Source: Bacillota bacterium (GTDB lineage Bacteria; Bacillota; Desulfotomaculia; Desulfotomaculales; Desulfohalotomaculaceae). From it: a stretch of 64,000 nt of DNA. The translations under genes and the position numbers were made by a program. This document shows, piece by piece, positions 35,056 through 43,897 of the stretch. Below the pieces are notes generated by a model. The model was not told the DNA's origin and did not search any database. It saw only the letters and a program-made list of their open reading frames with translations. The DNA lies in the NCBI GenBank assembly GCA_009711615.1, contig VENI01000009.1, forward strand, positions 413,649 through 477,648, in the 5' to 3' direction. The first letter of the stretch is position 1; each line of letters begins with the position of its first letter.

Positions 35056-37035
35056 TTACTTACCGACCGCAACAACAGAACTATTTTTTATGGCCTTGTT
35101 CCTATTTATGATGCGGCAACCAAATATGATGGATAATGATGAAGCTAATACCACTGCTATCACCGGCAGTGGTTGGTTACCACCAAAAGCAGTCGCCAGT
35201 TTAGCCACAAGCCCTCCTACCAGGAAGGCAATGGTCAGTGAGCCTGTCCACATTAGTGCTGCTTCTTTTTTACTGCGCTCTTTAAATAGCACCATAATAG
35301 CAGCTATGCAGGGTACAAACAGCGTGATGGTGATCAGGGCTACCACTGTTGCCATAGCACCCATAGAAAGATCTGCTAAACCAGCTGCACCAAAGTCACG
35401 CCTTACTATGCCCATTACAAAAGCGGTGGATGCTTCAGCCGGCAGTTGTAACCAACCCACAGTCAACGGTGCCAGCAGGTTTTGTAGTGCCTTTAGTATG
35501 CCTGTTACTTGGAAGGTACTAATTAAAAAGGCACCAAATGCGAATAGGGGAAAAGCTTCCTTTAGAAACTGGTATGACTTGGTGGCTGTTTTCTTTACCA
35601 CATTATCAACTCTTGGCAGTCTAAGGGGTGGCAGATCAATAAGCAAGTCCGTTGATTTGCCAGAAAGGGTAGTGTGCATTAACGTTCCCACCACCACTAA
35701 CACACTAAATACTGCCGTAATATATAAAAGTACGTACTGTCCACCTAAAGGAGCCAGCAAACCTAGAATCACACCCAACTGTGCCGAGCAAGGAATGGTA
35801 AGCCCTAGCAAGAAAATGGTTATTCGACGTTCCCGTTCTGAACCTAACATCCTAGTGACAATGGTGGCCATGGTTACACAACCAAAACCAAGTATCATTG
35901 GGATGATAGCCCGGCCATTTAGGCCAATTGAACTAAGTACCCGATCTACCAATGTGGCAATTCGGGGTAGATAGCCAGAGTCTTCAAACAATGACAGGAA
36001 GAAGTAGAATCCAGCCACCAATGGCATTAATAATCCCAACACATAAGTAACTGTCATGGTTAATACCCCAAACTCACCAATCAAAATGGTACCTAGCGCA
36101 CTTTCTTCTGCCATAAACTGGCCGACAAAGCCTCTTACCGCAGGCTCATACTTACCTAACATTATTGTTTCTTCGGTAACGCCCACCACCGTTCCCGCTA
36201 TAAACACACCTATTACTTTATACATTAGGTATAATGCTATTGCTAGTATCGGTATCCCTGTCGCCGGCCTAACCATCATCTGTCCTAAACTGGTTGCCAA
36301 ATTAGTTTTAGTATTAATTTCTTTTATTATATGCTGTACTATATCGTTAACCCTTTCCCGGCGCTGACGGTAAATCTCTTCCCGTAGTTCACCGGGTTCC
36401 ACTGCATGACGCTCAGAAACTGCCGGGTCACCTTCCAGAATTAACAAGGCTTCTCCCTGGTTACCCACCCGGTTTAACATTACATCCAGCTGTTTCTGCA
36501 GTTTGGCTTCCACTAATCCCGGTCGTGCATCAGAGACACTATTTCTTACTTTATCCAATCCATTTTTCTTAATGGCAACAGTGGGAATTACCGGTACTCC
36601 CAACAGGTCTGTCAACAAATCTACATCTATTTCCATACCCTGTTTTTCTGCTTCGTCAACCATATTTAAAGCAACAACTACAGGCACACCGGTATCAATT
36701 ACCTGCTGGGTTAGAAATAAGTCCCGTTCTAACTGCACTGCATTGACCACATTAATGACCACATCTGCAGCTAAAATTACATCCCGGGCCACCCTCTCTT
36801 CATCATTAAAGGAGGAAATCCCGTATACTCCAGGGGTATCCACAACAACATCCTCGCCCAATCTACCATGGGATATTTCTAATGTGGTACCAGGGTAATT
36901 GGATACATCTACATACATTCCAGTTAAGTAGTTAAAGAATACAGATTTTCCGGCATTGGGATTACCAACCAGTACAATCTTTTTACCGTTTTCAGGAACT
37001 TCTATGTGCATGCCAATGCTATGGCAATGTCCCAT
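35056..37035 (-). CDS. feoB: Ferrous iron transporter FeoB
   Basis: 659 residues. The N-terminal G domain shows GNPNAGKS (G1), YPGTT (switch I), DTPGVY (G3) and NMVD (G4), then a helical spacer (about 165-255). The C-terminal membrane domain has the two FeoB gates, including the pore motif IPCSAQLGV with its Cys. It imports Fe2+ under anaerobic conditions. AGGTGAT precedes the ATG. feoA lies 30 bases upstream and a Fur-type promoter sits above that, so iron repression is expected. Confidence 0.97.
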   Translation of the reverse strand: MGHCHSIGMHIEVPENGKKIVLVGNPNAGKSVFFNYLTGMYVDVSNYPGTTLEISHGRLGEDVVVDTPGVYGISSFNDEERVARDVILAADVVINVVNAVQLERDLFLTQQVIDTGVPVVVALNMVDEAEKQGMEIDVDLLTDLLGVPVIPTVAIKKNGLDKVRNSVSDARPGLVEAKLQKQLDVMLNRVGNQGEALLILEGDPAVSERHAVEPGELREEIYRQRRERVNDIVQHIIKEINTKTNLATSLGQMMVRPATGIPILAIALYLMYKVIGVFIAGTVVGVTEETIMLGKYEPAVRGFVGQFMAEESALGTILIGEFGVLTMTVTYVLGLLMPLVAGFYFFLSLFEDSGYLPRIATLVDRVLSSIGLNGRAIIPMILGFGCVTMATIVTRMLGSERERRITIFLLGLTIPCSAQLGVILGLLAPLGGQYVLLYITAVFSVLVVVGTLMHTTLSGKSTDLLIDLPPLRLPRVDNVVKKTATKSYQFLKEAFPLFAFGAFLISTFQVTGILKALQNLLAPLTVGWLQLPAEASTAFVMGIVRRDFGAAGLADLSMGAMATVVALITITLFVPCIAAIMVLFKERSKKEAALMWTGSLTIAFLVGGLVAKLATAFGGNQPLPVIAVVLASSLSIIFGCRIINRNKAIKNSSVVAVGK

Positions 37036-37065
37036 GTTCTATCACCTCGATGTCATGTTATTTTG

Positions 37066-37278
37066 CTATTCCACCACTATGCTGGCAGCCAGTTTCCGCC
37101 CTAACGCTATCTGCTGGTGCTTTTTCCTTAAAACAATTGGTCCAGCGGGAATCACTTCATCGCACGTAACCATTTCACCCTCGGCAATGCCAAAGCGAAT
37201 GGCCTGCGCCCGAATACCACTGTCCGGTATGGATACTATGCGGCAAGCCTGCCCACGCTTCACTGTGTCTAACGTCAT
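37066..37278 (-). CDS. feoA: Ferrous iron transport protein FeoA
   Basis: 70 residues, an SH3-like small cytoplasmic protein that supports FeoB. The typical pattern is visible: MTLDTVKRGQACRIVSIPDSG, RFGIAEGEMVTC, PIVLRKKHQQIALGRKLAAS. It begins with ATG behind AGGAGG and is the first gene of the feoAB-zinc ribbon operon. Confidence 0.95.
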   Translation of the reverse strand: MTLDTVKRGQACRIVSIPDSGIRAQAIRFGIAEGEMVTCDEVIPAGPIVLRKKHQQIALGRKLAASIVVE

Positions 37279-37300
37279 CCTTTATTACCTCCTGCGATTT

Positions 37301-37317
37301 TGATAATCATTATCATT
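37301..37317. promoter_or_regulatory. Fur-box-like operator 1
   Basis: TGATAATCATTATCATT is nearly identical to the Fur consensus (GATAATGATAATCATTATC-type inverted repeat), 22 bases before feoA. It should bind Fe-Fur and repress the operon when iron is plentiful. Confidence 0.9.
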
Positions 37318-37347
37318 GTCTTGGTAAAAAAATATAGCTGTTGCTAT

Positions 37348-37365
37348 TGAAAATCATTTTCATTT
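37348..37365. promoter_or_regulatory. Fur-box-like operator 2
   Basis: TGAAAATCATTTTCATTT is a second inverted-repeat Fur-like site, next to the -10 of the feoA promoter. Confidence 0.8.
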
Positions 37366-37367
37366 AC

Positions 37368-37396
37368 ATTATACGCTGTGCAATTTTTATTGTCAA
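37368..37396 (-). promoter_or_regulatory. Vegetative promoter of the feo operon
   Basis: On the minus strand TTGACA (37391-37396) and TATAAT (37368-37373) are separated by exactly 17 bases: a perfect housekeeping promoter. Both Fur boxes lie just downstream of the -10. Confidence 0.92.
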
Positions 37397-37506
37397 CGAA
37401 TTTATTTAACTTTTTACCAAACTTGGATCACTCTTCATACTGAGTATAACTAAATATCCCAATGGTGAATAATACTGGCAAGTATACTTATAGGGGAGGT
37501 TTCTAA

Positions 37507-38031
37507 ATGGCAAAGCAAACTACTGAAAACTTAAAAGCAGCATACGCCGGCGAGAGCCAGGCAAGAAATTACTACACTTTTTGGGCGGGGGTCGCCAAAA
37601 AAGAAGGTTGGCTTAAAGTAGCGGAAATTTTCCAGGAAACCGCTAATAATGAAAAAGAACATGCCGAACAATTACTGAAACTGTTAAAAGGCATCAACGG
37701 TACCAAAGAAAACCTACAGGCCGCCATTGATAAAGAAACTTACGAGTACGAAGACATGTATGTAGAATTTGAAAAGGTAGCCCGGGAAGAAGGCGATCAG
37801 GAAGCGGCTGAACTGTTTAAACGCCTGCAAGAAGTAGAAAAACACCACGCAGATAGATTCCAAAGGCTTTTAAATTTGTTAAATGATAACAAACTACTGC
37901 AAAAGGACCAAAAGATTAAATGGAAGTGCAGAGAATGCGGATACATACATGAAGGAAATGAACCACCAGAAAAATGCCCCCTATGCAAACACCCCAAGGA
38001 GTATTACGAACCACTGGTGGAAGAATTTTAA
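37507..38031 (+). CDS. rbr: Rubrerythrin
   Basis: 174 residues. The N-terminal four-helix ferritin-like domain carries the diiron ligands (Glu in YAGESQARN, E-x-x-H in NNEKEHAE, Glu in VAREEG and E-x-x-H in VEKHHADRF). The C-terminal rubredoxin-like domain has CRECGYIHEG and CPLCKHP for one iron. Rubrerythrin reduces hydrogen peroxide in anaerobes. GGGGAGG precedes the ATG. It is divergent from feoA across a 228-base spacer. No PerR box was recognised. Confidence 0.96.
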   Translation: MAKQTTENLKAAYAGESQARNYYTFWAGVAKKEGWLKVAEIFQETANNEKEHAEQLLKLLKGINGTKENLQAAIDKETYEYEDMYVEFEKVAREEGDQEAAELFKRLQEVEKHHADRFQRLLNLLNDNKLLQKDQKIKWKCRECGYIHEGNEPPEKCPLCKHPKEYYEPLVEEF

Positions 38032-38035
38032 AAAA

Positions 38036-38289
38036 GCAGGAGTGAGAATTTCAAAGTGAGAATGAAAAATTAAAAATGTAAAATGAATAACAAATAAGGG
38101 CACGGTGCCCCCACCGTGCCCTACTCATATTTTTTATCTAAACGGAACGACGAGGGCGCCTTTCCCTACCACTTGTTTTACGAGGCGGCATGGAAAGCCC
38201 CTACATCATTTTGGGGCAAATGATATACGTACATGCATAAATACATGCACCCATTCTTCATTTTTAATTTTTAATTTTTAATTTTTCAT
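38036..38289. repeat. Composite intergenic repeat cluster
   Basis: Between the convergent rubrerythrin and deacetylase genes: a weak heptamer trace, an AT-rich tract (AAAAATTAAAAATGTAAAAT), a hairpin GGGCACGGTG / CACCGTGCCC (38099-38122), ATGCATAAATACATGCA, and a second AT-rich tract of repeated TTTTTAAT units. The composition matches 26299-26606 and 29748-29835. Confidence 0.65.
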
Positions 38290-39018
38290 TTAATACACAT
38301 CTAGCTTTGGATTCTCTTGAATATATCTATCTATGAACTGCTTTCCTTTTTTGCTGGAAGGGTCGATAAATTTATACCCCCTAGCTTTTAATTCTTCTAT
38401 TAATATGGGTAGTGCTTTAACTGTGTTCTTACGACTGTATCTATTCCGGGGCGAACCATCATGCAGTAACAACATTAACTGATCCTGGCCTTCAATTCTG
38501 CCAAGCAGATGATTCACAAGGCCTTTAGGGGTTTTAATGGCTACCTTCTCCAAACCACAATCCCACATCAGCACTTTTAATCCCAGTTCATTTATAAGTT
38601 CAGCCTCTTTTTTACTATAGGCACCTGTGGGTGGTCTAAAATATTCTACTGGTTGGTTTGTTAATCTAGTAATTGTTTTGTTAGTTAAGGTTATTTCTTC
38701 AGTAATTTGTTCTGTGCCCAAACCTTTTATTACTTTATGGTTAAAGGTATGGTTCGCTATTACATGGCCTTCATTTGCAATACGTCGTAGCAAATCAGGT
38801 TGTTTGGAGCATGCTTGTCCAGTAACAAAAAACATCCCCTTAATATCATGTCGTTTAAGTATATCTAATATTTCAGGAGTATTGCGAATGTCTGGGCCAT
38901 CATCAAAGGTCAATAGGGCAACTTTTTCATTTTTGTTAATAGTGTTAGCTGCAGTTGCAGTGGTAAATAGTAGTATAAGCATAACTATTATCATTAAATA
39001 ACTGGGTACATTTCTCAT
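38290..39018 (-). CDS. Polysaccharide deacetylase family protein
   Basis: 242 residues. An N-terminal hydrophobic signal or anchor (about 5-24) is followed by the NodB domain: TFDDGPD (catalytic base and metal Asp), HTFNH (metal His pair), RPPTGAY (substrate groove), MWDCG and LLLHDG (catalytic His). It should remove N-acetyl groups from peptidoglycan or another wall polymer outside the cell; PdaA-like spore cortex enzymes belong here. ATG behind GGGGGG. It is a single gene next to the divergent iscS-thiI pair. Confidence 0.93.
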   Translation of the reverse strand: MRNVPSYLMIIVMLILLFTTATAANTINKNEKVALLTFDDGPDIRNTPEILDILKRHDIKGMFFVTGQACSKQPDLLRRIANEGHVIANHTFNHKVIKGLGTEQITEEITLTNKTITRLTNQPVEYFRPPTGAYSKKEAELINELGLKVLMWDCGLEKVAIKTPKGLVNHLLGRIEGQDQLMLLLHDGSPRNRYSRKNTVKALPILIEELKARGYKFIDPSSKKGKQFIDRYIQENPKLDVY

Positions 39019-39173
39019 ACCTACCCCCCTATCACTAATATAATTTTCGACAAAAAGTACGGGTTTCCCTTTGAAAAATAATTACCATGGAAATAATAAG
39101 AATAAAAATCTGAGTAGAAAACTAAAATTTTTTTGCCAATTATGATATAGTAAATATTTTAGGAGGGATAATC

Positions 39174-40343
39174 TTGAAACAGGAAATCTACCTCGATAAC
39201 GCTGCTACTACTAAACCAACTAAAGCTGTGGTACAAGAAATGGTACAGTGTTTGGAACATATATATGGTAACCCCTCTTCGGTACATCGTCTGGGCGTTG
39301 AAGCAGAAAGGGTGGTGACCAGGGCTCGGGAAGCAGTGGCCGGTATATTAAAAGCCAACCCCAAGGAAGTAATTTTCACCTCCGGTGGCAGTGAATCTAA
39401 TAACCTGGCCATTAAAGGAGCAGCATACGCACTGGCCAAACGTGGGAAACATATCATTACCAGTGAAATTGAACATTCCGCTGTCTACAGTCTCTGCCAG
39501 GACTTGGAAGAAGATGGCTTTGAAGTAACTGTTCTCCCGGTGGATAAAGAAGGGATAGTTCAAACCAATGATTTAAAAGCGGCACTGCGTGAAGATACCA
39601 TTTTGGTTACAATAATGTATGTTAATAATGAAACCGGTGCCATTCAGCCTATAGAAGAAATTGGTAAGGTAATAGATGCTGCCAAAGAAGCTAATAAAAT
39701 ACCGTTATGGCATGTGGATGCGGTACAGGCACTGGGAAAAATTCCACTGTACCCGGCAAAAATGGGTATTAATATGCTATCTTTAAGCGCGCACAAGGCA
39801 CACGGACCTAAAGGCATAGGAGCACTTTACATATCCAAAGGCACTCCCCTACATCCGCAGATTTCCGGCGGTGGCCAAGAAATGGGCTTGCGGTCCGGTA
39901 CCGAAAACGTACCTGCCATAGCAGGTTTTAGAGCGGCAGTTTCTGATTTCAAAGAAATGCAGCAGGATGCCAAGCATATGGCTAAACTACGTCAAATGCT
40001 TGTGGAAGGAATACTTAAAAACATTCCTGATACACGCCTTAACGGCCTCCCCCCTGGTAATGAACAAGCTGCTCCACACATAGCCAACATATCTTTTACC
40101 GGAGTTCGCGGAGAGGTACTCCTGCATTCTCTGGAAGGGGAAGGCATTTTTACCTCAACGGGATCGGCATGTTCGTCTCGCAAAGCGGTGGAACATCGAG
40201 TGCTTAACGCCATGGGGCTAAGTAATGAAGAAATGGAAGGTGCCATCAGGTTCAGCTTTAATGCCCAAAACTCAGAAGAAGAAGTAGTAATTGTAATAGA
40301 AAAACTTAAAGAAATAGTAAAGGAGCTGCGAAGCTTTGCATAG
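39174..40343 (+). CDS. Cysteine desulfurase (IscS/NifS family)
   Basis: 389 residues. A PLP enzyme that takes sulfur from cysteine, giving alanine and a protein-bound persulfide. The N-terminal YLDNAATTKP, the PLP-binding SLSAHKAHGPKG Lys, the RSGTENVPAIAGF block and the active Cys in STGSACSSRK are all present. It begins with TTG behind AGGAGGG and overlaps thiI by 8 bases, so it most likely feeds sulfur to ThiI for tRNA 4-thiouridine (the NifZ/IscS-ThiI pairing of Firmicutes). It could also serve Fe-S assembly. Confidence 0.95.
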   Translation: MKQEIYLDNAATTKPTKAVVQEMVQCLEHIYGNPSSVHRLGVEAERVVTRAREAVAGILKANPKEVIFTSGGSESNNLAIKGAAYALAKRGKHIITSEIEHSAVYSLCQDLEEDGFEVTVLPVDKEGIVQTNDLKAALREDTILVTIMYVNNETGAIQPIEEIGKVIDAAKEANKIPLWHVDAVQALGKIPLYPAKMGINMLSLSAHKAHGPKGIGALYISKGTPLHPQISGGGQEMGLRSGTENVPAIAGFRAAVSDFKEMQQDAKHMAKLRQMLVEGILKNIPDTRLNGLPPGNEQAAPHIANISFTGVRGEVLLHSLEGEGIFTSTGSACSSRKAVEHRVLNAMGLSNEEMEGAIRFSFNAQNSEEEVVIVIEKLKEIVKELRSFA

Positions 40344-41553
40344 CAATATGTTCTTAATAAGATACCAGGAAATTGGTATTAAAGGAAGAAACAGATATCT
40401 TTTTGAAAACAAAATTAACTCTAACATCAAAAAAGCACTATATCCATTGGGAAAAGGAAAAATAAAAATTACTAACATGCGGGGGAGAATTTTAGTAGCA
40501 TTGGGTGATGCAGAACCTTCCAAGGCAGCAGAATATCTGAGCAGGGTTTTTGGCATTGCCACTTTTAGTCCTGTCATTAAGATAGTTGCCGAAGAAGAAG
40601 CTATTTACCAATCATCAGAGGCTGTAATGCGGCAAGCACTGGAACGGAAAGGTATCAAACTAGGCGAAAACGACAATGTATTAACCTTCCGCACCAACGT
40701 GAAGCGGGCAGATAAGACTTTCCCGATAAGGTCTATGGATATGGCTGCCCGATTAGGTAGTTATTTATTGGATAATATACCCGGGTTAAAAGTTGACCTG
40801 CACAACCCTGATCTATCGGTATCAGTGGACATTAGGGATGGAAATGCTTATGTATTCTCTGAAAAGCTTCCTGGCCCTGGTGGTTTACCGCTAGGCACTA
40901 GCGGCAAGGGCATTTTGCTACTCTCTGGTGGGATAGATAGCCCAGTAGCCGGATGGATGTGTATGAAAAGAGGCGTCGAGATAGAAGCACTACATTTTCA
41001 CAGTTTTCCTTTTACCGGGGAAAAATCCAAGGAAAAGGTAAAAGATTTGTGCCGAGTACTGGCCAGGCATAACAATCGAATAAAGCTCCACATCGCCCAC
41101 TTTACTGATATTCAAAAATCAATACAAAAATCATCCTGCCCGGAAGACTTTAGAATAACAGTAATGCGTCGGTTTATGTTTCGTATCGCAGAACGCTTGG
41201 CAGCTAAGAACAATGCACTAGCCCTTGTGACAGGAGAAAGCGTGGGTCAAGTATCCAGTCAAACACTAGAAAACATGACTGCTATTAACGAAGTAACTAA
41301 ACTTCCAGTATTAAGACCGGTAGTAGCCTTTGATAAAAATGAAATCGTTGAAATGGCACAGAAAATTGAGACCTACGATATATCAATACAACCCTATGAA
41401 GACTGTTGTACTCTGTTCTTGCCTAAGGTACCCATAACTACCAAACCAAGTTTAGATAAGATCCACAAAGCTGAAGAATCGTTAGATATTGATGAAATGG
41501 TAAACGACGCTATGGAAAAAATCGAAACAATCTATATTACCTCAAACTCATAA
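40336..41553 (+). CDS. thiI: tRNA 4-thiouridine synthase ThiI
   Basis: 405 residues. An N-terminal ferredoxin-like region and THUMP domain (about 55-170) bind tRNA, and the C-terminal PP-loop ATPase (LLLSGGIDSPVAGW, about 195) adenylates U8. It ends without the rhodanese domain found in E. coli ThiI, the usual Firmicute form. A TTG at 40336 lies 10 bases after AGGAG; ATG 40348 is an alternative. It is the second gene after the cysteine desulfurase and is followed by a strong terminator. Confidence 0.95.
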   Translation: MHSNMFLIRYQEIGIKGRNRYLFENKINSNIKKALYPLGKGKIKITNMRGRILVALGDAEPSKAAEYLSRVFGIATFSPVIKIVAEEEAIYQSSEAVMRQALERKGIKLGENDNVLTFRTNVKRADKTFPIRSMDMAARLGSYLLDNIPGLKVDLHNPDLSVSVDIRDGNAYVFSEKLPGPGGLPLGTSGKGILLLSGGIDSPVAGWMCMKRGVEIEALHFHSFPFTGEKSKEKVKDLCRVLARHNNRIKLHIAHFTDIQKSIQKSSCPEDFRITVMRRFMFRIAERLAAKNNALALVTGESVGQVSSQTLENMTAINEVTKLPVLRPVVAFDKNEIVEMAQKIETYDISIQPYEDCCTLFLPKVPITTKPSLDKIHKAEESLDIDEMVNDAMEKIETIYITSNS

Positions 41554-41592
41554 TAGGCAATTGGCCGCTACTGGCCAATTGCCTATTTTTTT
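41553..41592 (+). terminator. Terminator of iscS-thiI
   Basis: A long stem, ATAGGCAATTGGCC / GGCCAATTGCCTAT, with a run of seven T. Confidence 0.95.
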
Positions 41593-41660
41593 ACACATGA
41601 ATAGCTTTAAAACGGTAAAAATTAATATAACGAAAATCAAACAAAAGGAGTGGACTACCG

Positions 41661-42545
41661 ATGAAGAAGTTAATTAAATTTGCATTATTAATAGTTTTAA
41701 CATTATCATTATTCATTTCGGGCTGTGCAGGAGAAGATAAAAAACCCGAAGAGGGTAATAATGTAGCCAAGAAGGACGAAACAATCACCTTTGGTGTTAC
41801 CCCCTGGACCAGCACAGTTCCTCCAACGCAAGTTGCCCGCTTGATTATTGAAGATATGGGGTACAACGTTGAACTAGAAGAAGCCGACGTGGGTATAGTT
41901 TATACCGGGCTAGCCGAGGGGGCAATTGATGTGTTCATGGATGCCTGGTTACCGGTAATGCACAAAAATTACATTGATAAATACGGTGATAAAATTGACG
42001 ATACTTCCGTCAGTTACCCCAATGGTGAATTGGGGTGGGTTATCCCCACCTATGTTGAAGACATAAGATCCATCGAAGACTTAAAAGGAAACGAGGATAA
42101 GTTCGGCAACAAAATATACGGTATTGGTGAAGGAGCGGGAATGACAACTACATCTCGTGAAATGATCGAAGACTATGGCTTGGATTTAGAATATGCCCCT
42201 TCCAGCGAAACAGGCATGCTTGGTCAAGCTCAAAAGGACATCGACGATGGGAACCCAGTACTATTCCTCGGGTGGCGCCCTCACCCAATGTTTGTAAATT
42301 TTGATCTTAAAGTATTGGAGGACCCAAAGGGCTATTTTAAAACTTCTGAGGTGCATGTTCTAACATACAAAGATTTTAAGAATAAAGCACCAGATGTATA
42401 TAAATTTTTACAAAAATGGAGTATCCCTGTAGGAGATATAGAAAAAATGATCATTAAAATTGATGAAGGTAACGACCCAGCAGAAGTGGCCCAAGAGTGG
42501 ATTGATAATAACCAAGACAAAGTGAATAAAATGTTGGAAAAATAA
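41661..42545 (+). CDS. Glycine betaine/proline-type ABC substrate-binding lipoprotein
   Basis: 294 residues. The lipoprotein signal MKKLIKFALLIVLTLS ends at the lipobox I-S-G-C (about residue 22). The mature part is an OpuAC-type binding domain: FGVTPWTSTVPPTQ, VGIVYTGLAEGAIDVFMDAW, and Trp residues in FLGWRPHP that would form the quaternary-ammonium cage. It should capture betaine or a related solute outside the membrane. No permease or ATPase gene adjoins, and terminators flank it on both sides, so it is an orphan component. Confidence 0.92.
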   Translation: MKKLIKFALLIVLTLSLFISGCAGEDKKPEEGNNVAKKDETITFGVTPWTSTVPPTQVARLIIEDMGYNVELEEADVGIVYTGLAEGAIDVFMDAWLPVMHKNYIDKYGDKIDDTSVSYPNGELGWVIPTYVEDIRSIEDLKGNEDKFGNKIYGIGEGAGMTTTSREMIEDYGLDLEYAPSSETGMLGQAQKDIDDGNPVLFLGWRPHPMFVNFDLKVLEDPKGYFKTSEVHVLTYKDFKNKAPDVYKFLQKWSIPVGDIEKMIIKIDEGNDPAEVAQEWIDNNQDKVNKMLEK

Positions 42546-42548
42546 GTA

Positions 42549-42588
42549 TAAGCCCCTGCTGTTTATAAAGCAACAGGGGCTTATTTTA
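42549..42588 (+). terminator. Terminator of the betaine-binding gene
   Basis: The stem AAGCCCCTG / CAGGGGCTT is followed by ATTTTA. Confidence 0.8.
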
Positions 42589-42733
42589 CACTAATCTAAA
42601 CAAATTCCAATTACGTTATATTATAAAATATCTTTACATTATGGTATTTTTTTGTAAAAATATAATTAGTTTAAATAAAAATCCTTTAACAAAAAGTCAC
42701 ATTCACATTTTATGGCAAAAAGGGGGCCACCAT

Positions 42734-43897
42734 ATGCCAGAAAGTATTCTTAATATTCGCAAAGTGGTTACACCTGAATTTATTTTTGGAGTTGGAGCAA
42801 TTAATTTAGTCGGTCAGTATGCCATAAACTTAGCTAGCAGGAAAACTATGATTGTCACTGATAACGGTGTTATTTCAGCCGGTTGGGTTAAATATGTAAC
42901 AGATAGTCTCCAGGAAAATAATATACCATATGTCATTTACTCAGATATATCACCTAACCCATCTGAAAAAGAAGTTATGTTAGGAGCCCAACTTTATCAA
43001 GAGGAAAATTGTAACTCCTTGATAGCCATAGGTGGAGGTAGTCCTATAGACTGTGCCAAAGGGATTGGAATTGTATCTTCAAACCAAGGTAATGTTTTAG
43101 ACTTTGAAGGAGTAGATAATATCCAATACCCTATTCCTCCATTAATCTGTCTGCCTACTACTGCGGGTAGTTCTGCTGATGTATCCCAATTCACTATTAT
43201 TAATGACCAAAATAGGAAGGTGAAAATAGCAATTGTAAGTAAAGCAGTGGTGCCTGATATTGCATTAATTGACCCCACCACATTAACAACAATGGACAAT
43301 CATCTAACTGCCTGCACCGGAATGGATGCATTAACTCATGCAATTGAAGCATATGTATCCAATGCCAGTTCATCAATAACAGATTTATATGCTTTAGAAG
43401 CTGTACGTCTTATCACAAATAATTTATTAAAAACAATTGTTAAACCTGACGATTTAGAACTACGCGGACGGATGATGCTGGGAAGTTTATATGCGGGTTT
43501 AGCATTTTCTAATGCCATCTTGGGCGCTGTCCATGCCATGGCCCACAGTCTGGGGGGGTACCTAGATTTGCCCCATGGAGAGTGCAACGCCATTCTTTTA
43601 AGCCATGTAATTGATTATAATTACCAAGCCTGCCCTGAAAAGTATTGTAAAATAGGCGAGGCAATGGGGCTAAACCTGGGAGGTTACTCGCTTTTAGACA
43701 AAAAGAATCTATTAATTGACAAAATAAATCAGTTAAATAAATCTGTTGGAGTTAATAAAAATTTATCACAATTAGGCGTTACCCGAACCGATATCCCGCT
43801 GTTAGCAAGTAATGCCTTAAACGACGCCTGTCTCACAACCAATCCCCGTGATGCAAGTCAGCGAGATCTTGAGGTGATTTATGAACAAGCCTTATAG
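42734..43897 (+). CDS. ercA: Iron-type alcohol dehydrogenase homologue, ErcA-like
   Basis: 387 residues of the group III iron-dependent alcohol dehydrogenase family. The GGGSPID nucleotide motif (about 97-103) and all four metal ligands are kept (Asp and His in GMDALTHAIE, His in AMAHSLGG and in LPHGECNA), so it may be catalytic. The sequence best fits the branch annotated as ErcA, proteins found with signalling genes in alcohol-oxidising bacteria. Here it overlaps a PAS-GGDEF-EAL gene by 17 bases, which supports a regulatory or sensing role. The ATG follows AGGGGGCC. ErcA assignment is from memory, without a search. Confidence 0.8.
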   Translation: MPESILNIRKVVTPEFIFGVGAINLVGQYAINLASRKTMIVTDNGVISAGWVKYVTDSLQENNIPYVIYSDISPNPSEKEVMLGAQLYQEENCNSLIAIGGGSPIDCAKGIGIVSSNQGNVLDFEGVDNIQYPIPPLICLPTTAGSSADVSQFTIINDQNRKVKIAIVSKAVVPDIALIDPTTLTTMDNHLTACTGMDALTHAIEAYVSNASSSITDLYALEAVRLITNNLLKTIVKPDDLELRGRMMLGSLYAGLAFSNAILGAVHAMAHSLGGYLDLPHGECNAILLSHVIDYNYQACPEKYCKIGEAMGLNLGGYSLLDKKNLLIDKINQLNKSVGVNKNLSQLGVTRTDIPLLASNALNDACLTTNPRDASQRDLEVIYEQAL

